In this document: piece after piece, positions 48,581-58,449 of the stretch | How positions within the stretch are numbered: the first letter of the stretch is position 1 | Layout of the letters: each line of letters opens with the position of its first letter | Assembly: GCF_000210295.1 (NCBI RefSeq) | Contig: NC_026742.1 | Coordinates: 992,001-1,056,000, forward strand | From: Trypanosoma brucei gambiense DAL972 | Lineage: Eukaryota > Euglenozoa > Kinetoplastea > Trypanosomatida > Trypanosomatidae | Direction of reading: 5' to 3' | Length of the DNA: 64,000 nucleotides | The notes under the pieces: generated by a model | Told to the model about the DNA's origin: nothing | What the model saw: only the letters and a program-made list of their open reading frames with translations | Database searches by the model: none | Translations under genes and position numbers: made by a program

Positions 48581-49639
48581 CTACTCCACAGGTTGCAAAG
48601 ACGGCCTTAATGACTGAGGGCACAAAGAACAGTGCGGAAGGCCGCAACAGACACCGGGCACACCAAACGTATAGACCATGTCCCAACGCTCTGTTGCCGA
48701 CCCCGCCGGCTTCGTTTCAGTGACGAGGAGGGCATCGGTGCGTTCCACCGCTGCTTCTCTCCGCGCATTCGCACCTTCATCCACAACGGTAGGAAGTGGG
48801 TGACTCACGTTTGAGTCCCCATTAACTCTTAAAGAAGAAGATGGCGGTCGCGTTTGTGGTGCAAACCTCACCATCCTGGTAGAGCCGCCCTTTGGTCTCA
48901 TATTTCCATCCGTGCCATCCGCCAAAGTGGCATGAAGCCCTGCTTTCGCTGGCTTTGCACTACATATCGGGTCACTAGGCCCTGCCCTCGACGCCCATTC
49001 AGGACAATTCTCTGAATCGTTGTTGCACAAAGATGAACCTACGCCGGAACGAGGGGCCCCGAACATCGATGCAGCACGGGGATAAAAATTATCGCACTGC
49101 TCTGTCGGTGGTGTATCAGGGGGTGCAGTTGGGACATTTAGAAATCTGGCGGTTGCTCTCAGGAATGGGGGGAGGAAAAGTACTTCGTCACCCTCCTGCT
49201 GCCGCGGCTCCAGATTCGTAGAGAACTTTTCAGTCTCATGAACGGAGTTGTTCAGCAGCAGCGCTGAAGACGGGGGAATATCCTGAGCCAGTGGGATCGG
49301 GTGCCTCTGTTGCTCCGCTCCATAACTGCTTGACAGGAGAGGCCGTACTGACCGACGACCGGCGGCCACCTCTCGGATGTTGACAGATTCCGCGCTTTCC
49401 CTGCCACCTGTTCCGATGCTGTAAGGGTTTACTTCGCCTTCCTCGTGTGCTCGCACCATATGGAGTCCCGAACCATTCAAAACGCTCCCACGTCGAGGTT
49501 TTCGAGAAGTGCTGCAACCTTTCGTCCCAATTGTTTTTTGCCCCTGACAATAATGCCGAGGCCGGCAGGAAACCTTGTACACTGTTGTGTCGAGGACCGT
49601 CGCGTATGGTTGTAGAAGTATATGTTCATTTCGGACCAT
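48581..49639 (-). CDS. Unknown, mostly disordered protein
   Basis: A 352-residue protein rich in Pro, Ser, Gly and Arg. Short motifs include 'FLPPFLRATARFLNVPTAPP' in the middle (about 155-175), 'STRMVRFAPQTRPP' (about 258-272), which resembles an RVxF-like phosphatase-1 docking context without being a strict match, and a Cys-rich C-terminus ('GVPGVCCGLPHCSLCPQSL'). No signal peptide or membrane segment. The true start is uncertain: Met61 ('MVRAHEEGEVNPYSIGTGG') is a good alternative. I recognise no family. Confidence 0.7.
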   Translation of the reverse strand: MVRNEHILLQPYATVLDTTVYKVSCRPRHYCQGQKTIGTKGCSTSRKPRRGSVLNGSGLHMVRAHEEGEVNPYSIGTGGRESAESVNIREVAAGRRSVRPLLSSSYGAEQQRHPIPLAQDIPPSSALLLNNSVHETEKFSTNLEPRQQEGDEVLFLPPFLRATARFLNVPTAPPDTPPTEQCDNFYPRAASMFGAPRSGVGSSLCNNDSENCPEWASRAGPSDPICSAKPAKAGLHATLADGTDGNMRPKGGSTRMVRFAPQTRPPSSSLRVNGDSNVSHPLPTVVDEGANARREAAVERTDALLVTETKPAGSATERWDMVYTFGVPGVCCGLPHCSLCPQSLRPSLQPVE

Positions 49640-50111
49640 GCCCCCACAGCGTGCACGCTTACCTGGATTAGGGTAGTGAAGAGTTGAAAAAAAATACTTA
49701 ATAAACCGATGACCATAAGAAACGATGGACCCTCTCTGCAGTCGGTAAAACTTAGAAAAAAAATAAATAATAAATTGAGAGGAAACATCCGGAAGTGCAG
49801 AGGTGCATTTCGTGAAAGCTTACTCTTCGCGAATTGGGAAAGAGAATTAAGAGATGTTACAGTTTCATGAGTGGCAGTGCCTAATACGCAATAATGCTCA
49901 GCGGCCGCCAGAAGGGAAAAAGTGACCACTCGAAGCACCCGTAACACCGGAGTCAGATGCGATTCCTGAAAACAACCCTTGATCAACTTTATCGTCTTTC
50001 TTTTCCACTATCCTTTTTCATTTGATCAACTAGGTTTATTACGGAAACAAGCACCTCAACCACAAGGTGACGTGCTACGCAACCCCTTTCCACTTGCCCC
50101 TATTAGTTAGA
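49640..50111. other. Intergenic region, about 0.47 kb
   Basis: A minus-strand frame at 49477-49986 overlaps the previous CDS in another frame and is not protein-like; I reject it. A-rich runs at 49686-49696 and 49755-49772. It should hold the SET gene 3' UTR. Confidence 0.5.
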
Positions 50112-52226
50112 TCATCCTTCACTGTTCAGCAGGGGCCACACCACACCACGGAGCAACGGCATTCCTACCTTACTCATATCAAACCCTTCAACAACTAAAC
50201 TTGTTGCCTCTCGAAGGGCAGTGGCATGAACCACAGCGAAGCGTAATGAGCAACGTTTACCTCCTCCACATTCGCAGGCTTCGTCACGATTACGTAACGC
50301 CATGTCGTGATCCTTGACAACAAAACTCCGATAATCCTCATCAGCGATGAGTAATCCCACCGTGTCCGCATGGGCAACAAGGCAAAGCTCCAGCACGTCC
50401 GCATCACACACGCCAAAAACAACCCATTCCTCCCCGTCAAACGCACCAAAAAAATGGGTCAGCAGCGACTCTTGGTTCTTGCTTCGCGTTATGGGTCTTA
50501 GTAACATGTAGCCCACACCAACAGGTGTCATTTTTACAACCACAAACAAACTATCCAGAGGATCCCTTCCACCTTTAGATGAGAGTTGACTACACCATAC
50601 AATGTCACCTGCCGCTATTCCGTGGCGGTAGTCGCCTCGGTATGGTTGCCAGCGTCCAACTGGTTGGCGTGAGTCGAGCAGCGCAGCAGCGGCGTACGGG
50701 ACAAGGTGCCCATCACAAACTGCCCTCCGTTCCAGTTGCGCGTCGTATTCCTCGCCGTAAGACCACGTCAACAACTGCTCTCCGGGTTCTATATCAGCCG
50801 TGGCAATGAAGAAAGGGATAGTGACAAGGTGACTCTCCTTTTCCAATAAAGTAGCGCGCCCCATAAGCGTTGTTCCGCGATTTGCCTTCCCACATTTATT
50901 AACGCGCTCCCTATGTAGCGAAGGCCTGCGCTTTTTCACGCAGCTTCGGAACCTTTTTGTTATTTTAACCTTGCAATGAGCGTCTTCCGTCCCTTTAGAT
51001 AGCTTCTTTGAAGCTTCTTTAAGTGGAGAAAGCTCGCTCGGAATCATTAGCATCAGCGAACACAGCTCAACATTTCCGAACTTGCTTAAGTTATAACGAT
51101 GATTGGCGTAGCGCATAAGGCCTTGACCAAAGCACACAACATGCTGCCCCAGTCCCAGTGCATATGTCGCATCGTTTAATGGGAGTTCATGTGAAGTGGC
51201 GGATGCGTATTCATTGTTGTGTGCGGTAGAGCGTAATCCGTGGGCCGACTCTTTGTGTGAATTAGGCAGAGAGGAAGAATAAATTCCGTTGCATGCTTCC
51301 CCGACGTTGTTGCGGGCCTCTAAAGCTTCGGTTGACACGGCAGGACCACAATACAAGAAACAGGTGCCATACGGTATCGGATGTACTGCAAAAAGGCCGT
51401 ACTGTCCCTCACCAAGCTCTGGTGTTTCTTTTATGTCCAGTAGTGTAAACGGGAAACCACCAACGGGTTCAGCCCCCGCGTGCTTTCTGCCAATACCGTG
51501 ATAAAATGGAAGTCCTGTCGGCCATCGGGGAAACCATTTTTCTCCATCCGACACACTCTTAGTGGGGTTCACTTCATCAATGTGGCGTCGCCCGAACGTT
51601 CGTTCGTACCATGCTGCCTCATCCAAACACCGATGGTACGAACGAAGGCACAAACGCACAGTGTCACCACTTTTAATAATGGTGGACGCCACTATAGCCA
51701 AAAGCGTTGCGCGAGGAAAAGCATTTTGATCAACTGATGAGTTGCCCGGGAGGCCATAGTGAAGGGCGATGCAGCGGGCGTTCGGCCAACAAAGTGGATC
51801 GTCTATTGGGGCGTTCCCGTGCTTATTCGTATCTTTAACTGCCTTCTGTACGATCTTATAGAAAAATGCATCCCCTTCCACTGCGAGTACCGAATGACGC
51901 AATCGCTGGCGTCCCGTGAAAATGTCTCCATCAGGGCGGTGTCGACTCGCATTCCCAAGGTTCACGCCGATCATGCTCAGTTGTGCAGCTTCGCGCAAAT
52001 GCACCACTCGTTCTTCACTGCTGTATCCAAAATAAGCCGAGAGGAAACGGCCATAGCGCTCCTGGTGAAACTTACAAAGGGGATTTCTACTTGTTACTCT
52101 CCCATCTCCCCTGTCTTTCTTCCCTCTAGTGGAGGAATAACTGTAACTCTGACGAAACATTTCACCACTGCAGTCACATCGCAACTCGGGTGAAGGCAGA
52201 TCTTTCATCTCCTCCCTCTTAAACAC
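50112..52226 (-). CDS. SET-domain protein with a split, insert-bearing SET domain
   Basis: A 704-residue protein with SET methyltransferase elements in order but spread out. These are 'ELGEGQYGLFAVHPIPYGTC' (about residues 265-285, SET-N/GxG motif), 'GLMRYANHRYN' (about 368-378, the NHS/NH region that binds SAM) and 'IATADIEPGEQLLTWSYGEE' (about 468-490, SET-C with the catalytic-type Tyr and the pseudoknot strand). Two inserts of about 80 and 90 residues separate these; the second is Lys/Arg-rich ('KRFRSCVKKRRPSLHRER'), like a nuclear signal. The N-terminal 220 residues and C-terminal 200 residues are folded-looking but unassigned. Substrate (histone or not) cannot be inferred. Confidence 0.85.
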   Translation of the reverse strand: MFKREEMKDLPSPELRCDCSGEMFRQSYSYSSTRGKKDRGDGRVTSRNPLCKFHQERYGRFLSAYFGYSSEERVVHLREAAQLSMIGVNLGNASRHRPDGDIFTGRQRLRHSVLAVEGDAFFYKIVQKAVKDTNKHGNAPIDDPLCWPNARCIALHYGLPGNSSVDQNAFPRATLLAIVASTIIKSGDTVRLCLRSYHRCLDEAAWYERTFGRRHIDEVNPTKSVSDGEKWFPRWPTGLPFYHGIGRKHAGAEPVGGFPFTLLDIKETPELGEGQYGLFAVHPIPYGTCFLYCGPAVSTEALEARNNVGEACNGIYSSSLPNSHKESAHGLRSTAHNNEYASATSHELPLNDATYALGLGQHVVCFGQGLMRYANHRYNLSKFGNVELCSLMLMIPSELSPLKEASKKLSKGTEDAHCKVKITKRFRSCVKKRRPSLHRERVNKCGKANRGTTLMGRATLLEKESHLVTIPFFIATADIEPGEQLLTWSYGEEYDAQLERRAVCDGHLVPYAAAALLDSRQPVGRWQPYRGDYRHGIAAGDIVWCSQLSSKGGRDPLDSLFVVVKMTPVGVGYMLLRPITRSKNQESLLTHFFGAFDGEEWVVFGVCDADVLELCLVAHADTVGLLIADEDYRSFVVKDHDMALRNRDEACECGGGKRCSLRFAVVHATALREATSLVVEGFDMSKVGMPLLRGVVWPLLNSEG

Positions 52227-52820
52227 ACTTCACGTCATTCAGCTTTGCCATAAACGTCGCGTACATCGTTAGTTTGAAAGGAAAATTAAGAAAAGGTAGT
52301 GTTAGTGAAAGAAGGATACGTGGTAAATGAGGTGTGTGACTGTGTGTGTGCGGTGTGGAGGTTGCAAAGTAGTGCGACTGGGATACAATCAAGGGTCAGT
52401 TGCCCAATAAACCTTGAAGGCAGGCCCTAGCAGATCTCCCCGTTACGAGCGCAGGCAAGACAAGACAGGGGGAAAAAATTTAACAGTGAAACTGAAAAGA
52501 GCACGAAAACTACAATTTGTCCCTTCCAGGCAATGGCAAGGGTAACCTTTCGGTGAGATGCTCTTCCCCAATCTATGAAAGGTGGCCATGGAATCGATTT
52601 CCTCATGCAGGGGTGGTGCTTTTCTCCAAATTTTATATGCCTGCGAGAATGGCTACATTTTGTGGGCAGCTGCCCTTAAATGAACAGCCAAAAGAGAAAG
52701 GAGAAAAGGAGGAGGGAGGCAAATACCACTGCAAGTCAGCAGTCGCCCGGCAGCCTTCCACAGAGAATGTGAAGAATGTGCAACACAAACAGGCAACACA
52801 CGCCGTAACCAGCTTTCGCC
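52227..52820. other. Intergenic region, about 0.6 kb
   Basis: Contains GTGTGTGTGTGTGCGGTGTG at about 52330-52350 and a purine run at 52690-52722. Should contain the 3' UTR of the acidic protein gene and the SET gene splice site. No gene is seen. Confidence 0.5.
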
Positions 52821-53657
52821 TTACTCATCATCAAGAAATTTGGATGTTTTGACCGGAACCTTTTCATCCTTGGTGAAGTACGTCACGCCACGACCATTCC
52901 GCTGGGTACGGTCCAGGTTCAAATCCGCACCATCGGACTGCAGTAACTCCACTTCACGCCTGGCGCGGTAGCGTCGGGCATCCTCCTTGCTGTACTTTTC
53001 AGGATCAAGTCCCTTTTCACGAAACTGTGGAATGAGGTACTTCTCCAGGTATTCCTTCGGCGTCTCCGAGTCTCCACGAGGTCGAAGACGGTGACTGAGG
53101 TACTTCAAACAACTTGCCATGGCTCGGCAGCGCTGCGTTGTGCCGTCATCGTCATCGTTGCACTCCTCCGTGCGGGGTCGCTTGGTTGGCTTCTCCTTAC
53201 CGCTATCGCTGGCACCATCGTCGCCTTTGTGACTGCTACCAGTGCCACTTTCACTGTCTGAGTCTTCCTCGAACTCGTCGTCTTCCTCTTCCTCGCCATT
53301 CTCCTCCTCTTCATCTTCATCTCCCTCGCTATCCTCCTCCTCCTCCTCCTCCTCGTCGTCATCATCATCATCATCATCATCATCACCAGTTTTTTCATCA
53401 TTATCACCTTTATCCCTCCCCGTTTTATCTCCCTTACCGTTATCCTTATTTACGTTATAGAATGAGTCCAACATGTTCGTGATAAATTCCCTGCGCAAGT
53501 TGATGTACTCCTCTGGGAAGACAGAGATGTATTTAGATCTCAGCAACTGCAGCACAACGTCAGCCGTGAGTCGTTTGTCCTTTGGGACCCGCTGGCACAT
53601 GGTATTGACCAGTTCCGTTAGCTTCGCATCTCGTTCTCTAGTCGCAGTGGTGCTCAT
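52821..53657 (-). CDS. Acidic protein, HIRIP3-like candidate histone chaperone
   Basis: I use Met6 of the open frame ('MSTTATRERD'), giving 278 residues. It has three parts. The N-terminal helical domain (about 1-68; 'ELVNTMCQRVPKDKRLTADV', 'VLQLLRSKYISVFPEEYINL') is reminiscent of the DEK-C-like N-terminus of HIRIP3. A long acidic tract (about 85-155) has runs of Asp then Glu, encoded by GAT/GAC/GAG repeats. The C-terminal helical part (about 185-275) includes 'CLKYLSHRLRPRG' and 'REVELLQSDGADLNLDRTQR', resembling a CHZ-type histone-binding end. The order fits H2A-H2B chaperones of the HIRIP3/Chz1 kind, but identity by eye is low. A basic nuclear signal ('KPTKRPRTEE') is present. Confidence 0.82.
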   Translation of the reverse strand: MSTTATRERDAKLTELVNTMCQRVPKDKRLTADVVLQLLRSKYISVFPEEYINLRREFITNMLDSFYNVNKDNGKGDKTGRDKGDNDEKTGDDDDDDDDDDEEEEEEEDSEGDEDEEEENGEEEEDDEFEEDSDSESGTGSSHKGDDGASDSGKEKPTKRPRTEECNDDDDGTTQRCRAMASCLKYLSHRLRPRGDSETPKEYLEKYLIPQFREKGLDPEKYSKEDARRYRARREVELLQSDGADLNLDRTQRNGRGVTYFTKDEKVPVKTSKFLDDE

Positions 53658-53672
53658 GATGTTTAAAAGCAC

Positions 53673-54755
53673 GCAGTGCGATGTATGTGTACCGTGTGTA
53701 AGAAGCTATGTGTAGTTGTATATTTTTTTTTTACGCACATGAAAAATCGGCCAGTCCCAGAATAATCAGATGTCAACATGGAGAGACACATATATTTGCG
53801 TTACGTGTAGACGATGAAGAAAGACAAAGTAAAAAAATAAAATTAATTGAACTCAGAGCAAACTGCCGAGAACGATGTTGAGGAGTTAGTATGTATACTG
53901 TTCCACACGCAGTTCCAAGAAAAGTGGAAGAATATGTGCACCCACTAACAAAGCAACTTCACGATGTGTGCGCAAAAAACAATTTCTCGTTCCTCACCCA
54001 AATAATCAAAACTACCAACCGAAAGCAAAACAAAAGAAACGCAGCCCTTGGCCAGTTACGGTCCCTTGCAGTGGAAACATCGCTCGCTTCCCAAGAATTT
54101 ATAATCGGTGCCACAATTGGTGATAGTAACTCCTCACGTGCCCTTTTCATCCCCACGAACGTGGAACCACCGACAGTGTTTTACACTCCCTTCTACTCTA
54201 CACCTACACCAGAGTTAATTAAGAAAAAGGAAAAAAAAAAGCGTTGTGAAGAGAAGAAAATAAGCGGGTATGAGGGGAAAAAAAAAAGAAACTGTGTGCG
54301 TTCCTGGGACTCCACAAAGGATTCGCGAGAAATAGCATTCAGGAATGTTGACATTAAGCACTTTAATCACACGCACTGCTCATGTGTGGGCAACACACTA
54401 AGGTAAGCTCACACCTTTTTTTCTTTGAAATTGTCAACACCTCCAGTCCTGTCGGTGTGCTACGTCTGGCGGGAGCCAATGACACTTCAACTGGGTGAGT
54501 AATTTTTTTAAAAAAAACCAAAGGGCAAGTCTGCTTACCTCTTCCCTCTCCTTAATCATATGAGTCGAAGGAAATAAGTACAAAGTACCAACCAGCCAAT
54601 AAATACAACTAAATAGCCGCTCTCTGAAACGTTGCTTGCGGCGACAACATCCCATTACCCATCCCATTCTTTCGACGGGTTGTGAGAGATGCATGCGCAC
54701 GCACACTCGCCTCATTTCCAATCGGCAAAACGATGAACCAATATGTTGGTTTGCT
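53673..54755. other. Intergenic region, about 1.08 kb
   Basis: Holds the 3' UTR of the CLC gene and the splice region of the acidic protein gene. A plus-strand frame of 171 codons (53891-54406) runs against the array and is Lys/Asn/Ser-rich; I do not call it. A and T runs occur at 53724-53732, 54231-54240 and 54506-54517. Confidence 0.55.
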
Positions 54756-57572
54756 TTAAGGACAAGAGTTGATCGCAGTGACGGTTGCTTGTCCGTGCTG
54801 TTGTGCAACCCTGTCGTGACAGTTGCCGTTAGTGAAAGGACCACGTTGTAGCTCCTCAAACCGTCGATCCAGAACCCTAACGAGAAGATCCTTCCGCGTT
54901 ATTATACCTACCACGGTATCTCCGTCTACAACCACCATGTGCCGCAGTCCCATCATGCGAAATGTTTGATAGACCATCTCCAGGTTAAAAAAGGGGGGAA
55001 TCACCCACGGACTACGGTTGACAATTAGCGAAATGTCAAGAACTGGTGGAAAACAGGCATCGTTAATCTGAGAGTACTCAGAACTCCTCTCAGTTGAGCT
55101 CACAAAAGCGCTGCCACTTCGGCATTCATCTTCGCTCTCCAATACGGGGGAAGCTGGCTCTAGCCAGTTGGATCCTCCGTTGGCGAGGAAGAGCGATGAT
55201 TTGTGTGCTATCCACTCTCTCCACGACACGTTGTTTACCTCCACAACTCCCGCTGTGGGTTGCCTAGAGGATGTGCCGTTGCGCTCACGTGATTCCCCAG
55301 GCGCAGCCGGCAATTTGCTCAATTGCGGAAGTGAAAGATATATCCGTAGGTCTTCCCGTGTGACCAAGCCCACAAACTTATAGCTCGTGTAATCATCATT
55401 GTCCAACTCAGTCATTTCTTCCTCTAGCTGAGGCAGAGGCGCTACTCCCTCACCTCCCTTCACTGCGGCTCCCCTCTTCCTCACAGCTTCCACCACAGGG
55501 AAAGCGTGATGAGTTGTCGTCTGCAGGGCTTGCATAACAACAGACGTTTTCTCCCTTTGACGCAAACTTATCACACGTGACGTCATTACATCAGCAGCCG
55601 TCAATTGCTCGAATTCCGGCCGCATCAAGCATGCCCTCAAATACGGAACTGAATCAAGCTGTAATACCTGGTGGTAGAGTGGTTCCGCTATGAGGCCAGC
55701 TACCGCCTTGGCGATGATGATCGCAACCATGGTGGGAAGTAGGTAATGTAACTCAGATGAAAGCTCCATCATAATCACACATATGGACATTGTCATGCGC
55801 GTGATGCCGGCCAGAAACGCCCCGGCACCGATCAGCGCAAACAGACCAGGATCCATCCATGCGAGTGACGCCATGTAACCGCGCTCCACGCCGATGTTCC
55901 CCATCCCGACGAAACACACGAACAACCCAAAAAGCCGCCCCAACGCGGCGCCAATGACAAGGCTCGGAACCACCAAGCCACCTGATATAGCCATCCCGTT
56001 TGACCAACAGGCAAATATAGTGTAAAGCAGCAGCAACACTAAAAGCTGTACCGGGTGATACTGCCATATTGTCTGACGAGAAAAAAGGTGCCGGATAGTG
56101 TCCCTTTCGCTCCCAAGGACAAGTGTCGCGAGGGGTGAAAAGGTGTTATTTTCGCTACATGTTGCCGTAAAGAGACTCGTGGTGTTCTCGGTGCCCCACA
56201 CCAATACGTCACCCCTGTCTTCCATATCCTGGAACGGTGCGCAGCCCGATAACATGGCGAAGAAATACGATAATAAGCTGTACAGTGTTATTGCAACGAC
56301 TGGTTCGAGAAACCGTCGAATCGATGATTGACGCATACATCTTCGACGGTACTTAATCAGCACAATGTTCACCTTGGTGAAGAGTGCCGCAAACAAACCA
56401 CAGACGATGCCAAGGAAAAACGATGGTGCAATTGAATACACATTGAGTGGAATGCTTAAATTGACTTCGAATAAAACAGATACGGCGTTAGAGACCCATC
56501 CCAGAAGCCTTTGGTCTTCGATAACCGAGCGGAAGATACTGATGATAGAGAAGCATACCATCGTGGCGAGAAATATTTGCCCGCTCGCACTGTGATCCCA
56601 GAAACTCGACACTTCTTCCATCACAAAGAGAAGTCCACCAATAGGTGCTCCAAACGCAGCGCTCACACCGCAAGCAGCGCCCGCCGTGATAAAATCCCTT
56701 CGATCCTTGTTGTTTCGAAATGCCTGGAAAAGACTTGTTTGGCAGCGCAGCGCACGGCTCCTCCCTTGAGTCACGCCGGCACCAACGATCGCTCCGAGGT
56801 GAATGAGCGGCGCCTCAAGACCAACGGGAAGTCCACCAGCAACACCGCACACACACGATATGCTCTTTACCACAAAGGTGCGAAGGGTCATCACTTTCGG
56901 TACGTGTACGCCGTTCAGGTATGCCATCACGTCGGGTATACCACCACCTGCAGCGCCCGGCTCGAAATAAACCACAACACCTGCCGCAATCATAACAAAC
57001 CAAATCGATGTGCAAAGGTCAATAAAGAGAGCCAGTGTGCACCAGCCGAAACCACCCTTGTTCATCAACCTCACCAGCAGATGCTCACGGTGGTCCTGTA
57101 TCAGCTCGACTGAGTAAGAGACAATGATGGCTACAACGCCGACGGTAACTGCAATGAAGACGTGTAGAACCCACCTCAACGCCTCGTTGCGATCATGAGA
57201 TTTGCGCGTTGTAACAGCATCAAATGTCTGCTCGGGGGGCGTTTCACACGCGCCCTGCACTGAATTGGATTCCACACCATTCTTCAGATGTTCTTCTCCT
57301 GGTGTCAGTGGGGTTTCTACTGTTACCGCGGCGGCATGAGCAGGATCTGTCGTGGCGTATCTGTTACGTGAAGATGGGGCGCGGGCCCTGACAGACCCTC
57401 CGCGAAGATGGTTCATATACATAGTGGGGTACGGTTTATAGTAATCAATGGACTCAAAGCGCGCCTGTCGTTCCGCTTCCTCTTCAGTGGTAGGCTCCAA
57501 GCATTGTGAGTAGGGGTTCGCAGCGGTCCAGAATTCATCAACTACGCCTTGGATGGACATGCTGGTATACAT
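54756..57572 (-). CDS. CLC-family chloride channel/antiporter with CBS domains
   Basis: A 938-residue CLC protein. After a ~150-residue cytosolic N-terminus come the membrane helices. Selectivity regions are visible: 'GAAGGGIPDVMAYLNG' (family GSGIPE), 'GLPVGLEAPLIHLGA' (family GKEGP), with the gating Glu kept, and 'SGGLVVPSLVIGAALGRLFG' (GxFxP region). The proton-pathway Glu is kept ('FGAPIGGLLFVMEEVSSFW'), so an intracellular 2Cl-/H+ exchanger is more likely than a plasma-membrane channel. Two C-terminal CBS elements flank a long insert ('ADVMTSRVISLRQREKTSVV' and 'MGLRHMVVVDGDTVVGIITR', the latter about 868-890). The location could be an acidic organelle; this is inference from the exchanger features. 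Confidence 0.95.
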   Translation of the reverse strand: MYTSMSIQGVVDEFWTAANPYSQCLEPTTEEEAERQARFESIDYYKPYPTMYMNHLRGGSVRARAPSSRNRYATTDPAHAAAVTVETPLTPGEEHLKNGVESNSVQGACETPPEQTFDAVTTRKSHDRNEALRWVLHVFIAVTVGVVAIIVSYSVELIQDHREHLLVRLMNKGGFGWCTLALFIDLCTSIWFVMIAAGVVVYFEPGAAGGGIPDVMAYLNGVHVPKVMTLRTFVVKSISCVCGVAGGLPVGLEAPLIHLGAIVGAGVTQGRSRALRCQTSLFQAFRNNKDRRDFITAGAACGVSAAFGAPIGGLLFVMEEVSSFWDHSASGQIFLATMVCFSIISIFRSVIEDQRLLGWVSNAVSVLFEVNLSIPLNVYSIAPSFFLGIVCGLFAALFTKVNIVLIKYRRRCMRQSSIRRFLEPVVAITLYSLLSYFFAMLSGCAPFQDMEDRGDVLVWGTENTTSLFTATCSENNTFSPLATLVLGSERDTIRHLFSRQTIWQYHPVQLLVLLLLYTIFACWSNGMAISGGLVVPSLVIGAALGRLFGLFVCFVGMGNIGVERGYMASLAWMDPGLFALIGAGAFLAGITRMTMSICVIMMELSSELHYLLPTMVAIIIAKAVAGLIAEPLYHQVLQLDSVPYLRACLMRPEFEQLTAADVMTSRVISLRQREKTSVVMQALQTTTHHAFPVVEAVRKRGAAVKGGEGVAPLPQLEEEMTELDNDDYTSYKFVGLVTREDLRIYLSLPQLSKLPAAPGESRERNGTSSRQPTAGVVEVNNVSWREWIAHKSSLFLANGGSNWLEPASPVLESEDECRSGSAFVSSTERSSEYSQINDACFPPVLDISLIVNRSPWVIPPFFNLEMVYQTFRMMGLRHMVVVDGDTVVGIITRKDLLVRVLDRRFEELQRGPFTNGNCHDRVAQQHGQATVTAINSCP

Positions 57573-57816
57573 CCTCTGACACTAGCCGTCTTCCTTAATT
57601 TAAGGTGATTTTAGTTGGAGAAACGAGTAGACATATAATGGATGTACAGCGTCAACATGAAAAGTACTATGTTTCAACCCTGTTGTTTGGGGATGCAGAA
57701 AGGGTTAAAGACGAGTGAAAATATCATATTACCTCATCTTCACCGTTTCCAACCACCAGCGCCATGACTAATACATAAACTGACTGACTCCTCCCTCACA
57801 AACATGCCCCTTACGT
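57573..57816. other. Short spacer
   Basis: About 240 bases between RRP36 and the CLC gene; no gene is seen. Confidence 0.4.
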
Positions 57817-58449
57817 TTATCGGCGCTTTTTCGTCTTACGCTCAACGTACTTGTCTACTGCCCCCTTGCCTCCTTTCTTCTCGAGCTTATCAAACGTTTC
57901 TGCGAGAACCTCGCGTTTCAACTGAGACCGTTTCGGAATGAATGCACGCTGCTTCTTCCCGTCCCGCACAGCCGCCGCCTCCCGCTTAATTATGCCCTTT
58001 CTCACAGCCTGTCGGCGCGCCCGCACTTCACGGTCTTTGGTTCTTGAGATGTAGAGCTGTGATTCGCGTTTCAGTTGCTGCAGTTCAGCCTTCAAATCCG
58101 ATGGTGGTCGTAGCATCAGGCGGTTAATCTCGTCACGGTTTTCCTCTTCGAATCTGTCTTCCTCCTCCTCCGACTCTTCGTCTTCCCCAACTTCCTCTCG
58201 TTCGTGACGGCGCAAAGCGTATTTCAGGCACTGTATGCAGTGCTTGCGGCGCGACTGCTCCTCCTCTTCTTGCTCTCGAAGGAACTTATAGTTATCCTCG
58301 AATTGCTTACGGTCGACTGCACCGTACAAGTCACTAAATCGGGGGTCTACGAACCGATGAGGACGCACCGCCGGGACCCCACTTTGCCGTCGGGGGCGCA
58401 CACGCGCACTTCGCTCTGGAGGGGGGCCATCCGGATCGTTATAAGGCAT
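57817..58449 (-). CDS. RRP36: RRP36 homologue, rRNA processing
   Basis: A 210-residue basic and acidic protein of the RRP36 family, part of the early 90S/SSU pre-ribosome needed for 18S maturation. The family signature is 'FVDPRFSDLYGAVDRKQFED' (about residues 32-51; family 'RDPRFDDLSG…F.K.Y.FL'), then 'NYKFLREQEEEEQ'. An acidic stretch follows (about 88-102), then a helical 'ELQQLKRESQLYISRTKDRE' and the basic tail 'AFIPKRSQLKREVLAETFDK', which matches the family's 'PYFLKKSE.R.L.LAEKF..L'. It ends in Lys/Arg runs. The order and length are typical. Confidence 0.92.
   Translation of the reverse strand: MPYNDPDGPPPERSARVRPRRQSGVPAVRPHRFVDPRFSDLYGAVDRKQFEDNYKFLREQEEEEQSRRKHCIQCLKYALRRHEREEVGEDEESEEEEDRFEEENRDEINRLMLRPPSDLKAELQQLKRESQLYISRTKDREVRARRQAVRKGIIKREAAAVRDGKKQRAFIPKRSQLKREVLAETFDKLEKKGGKGAVDKYVERKTKKRR

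Noticed and set aside
49477..49986. 169-codon minus-strand frame
   Set aside because: Overlaps the preceding CDS in another frame and lies in its 5' region; hydrophobic part follows CT-rich DNA.
53891..54406. 171-codon plus-strand frame
   Set aside because: Antisense to the array, Lys/Asn/Ser-rich, no recognisable features.
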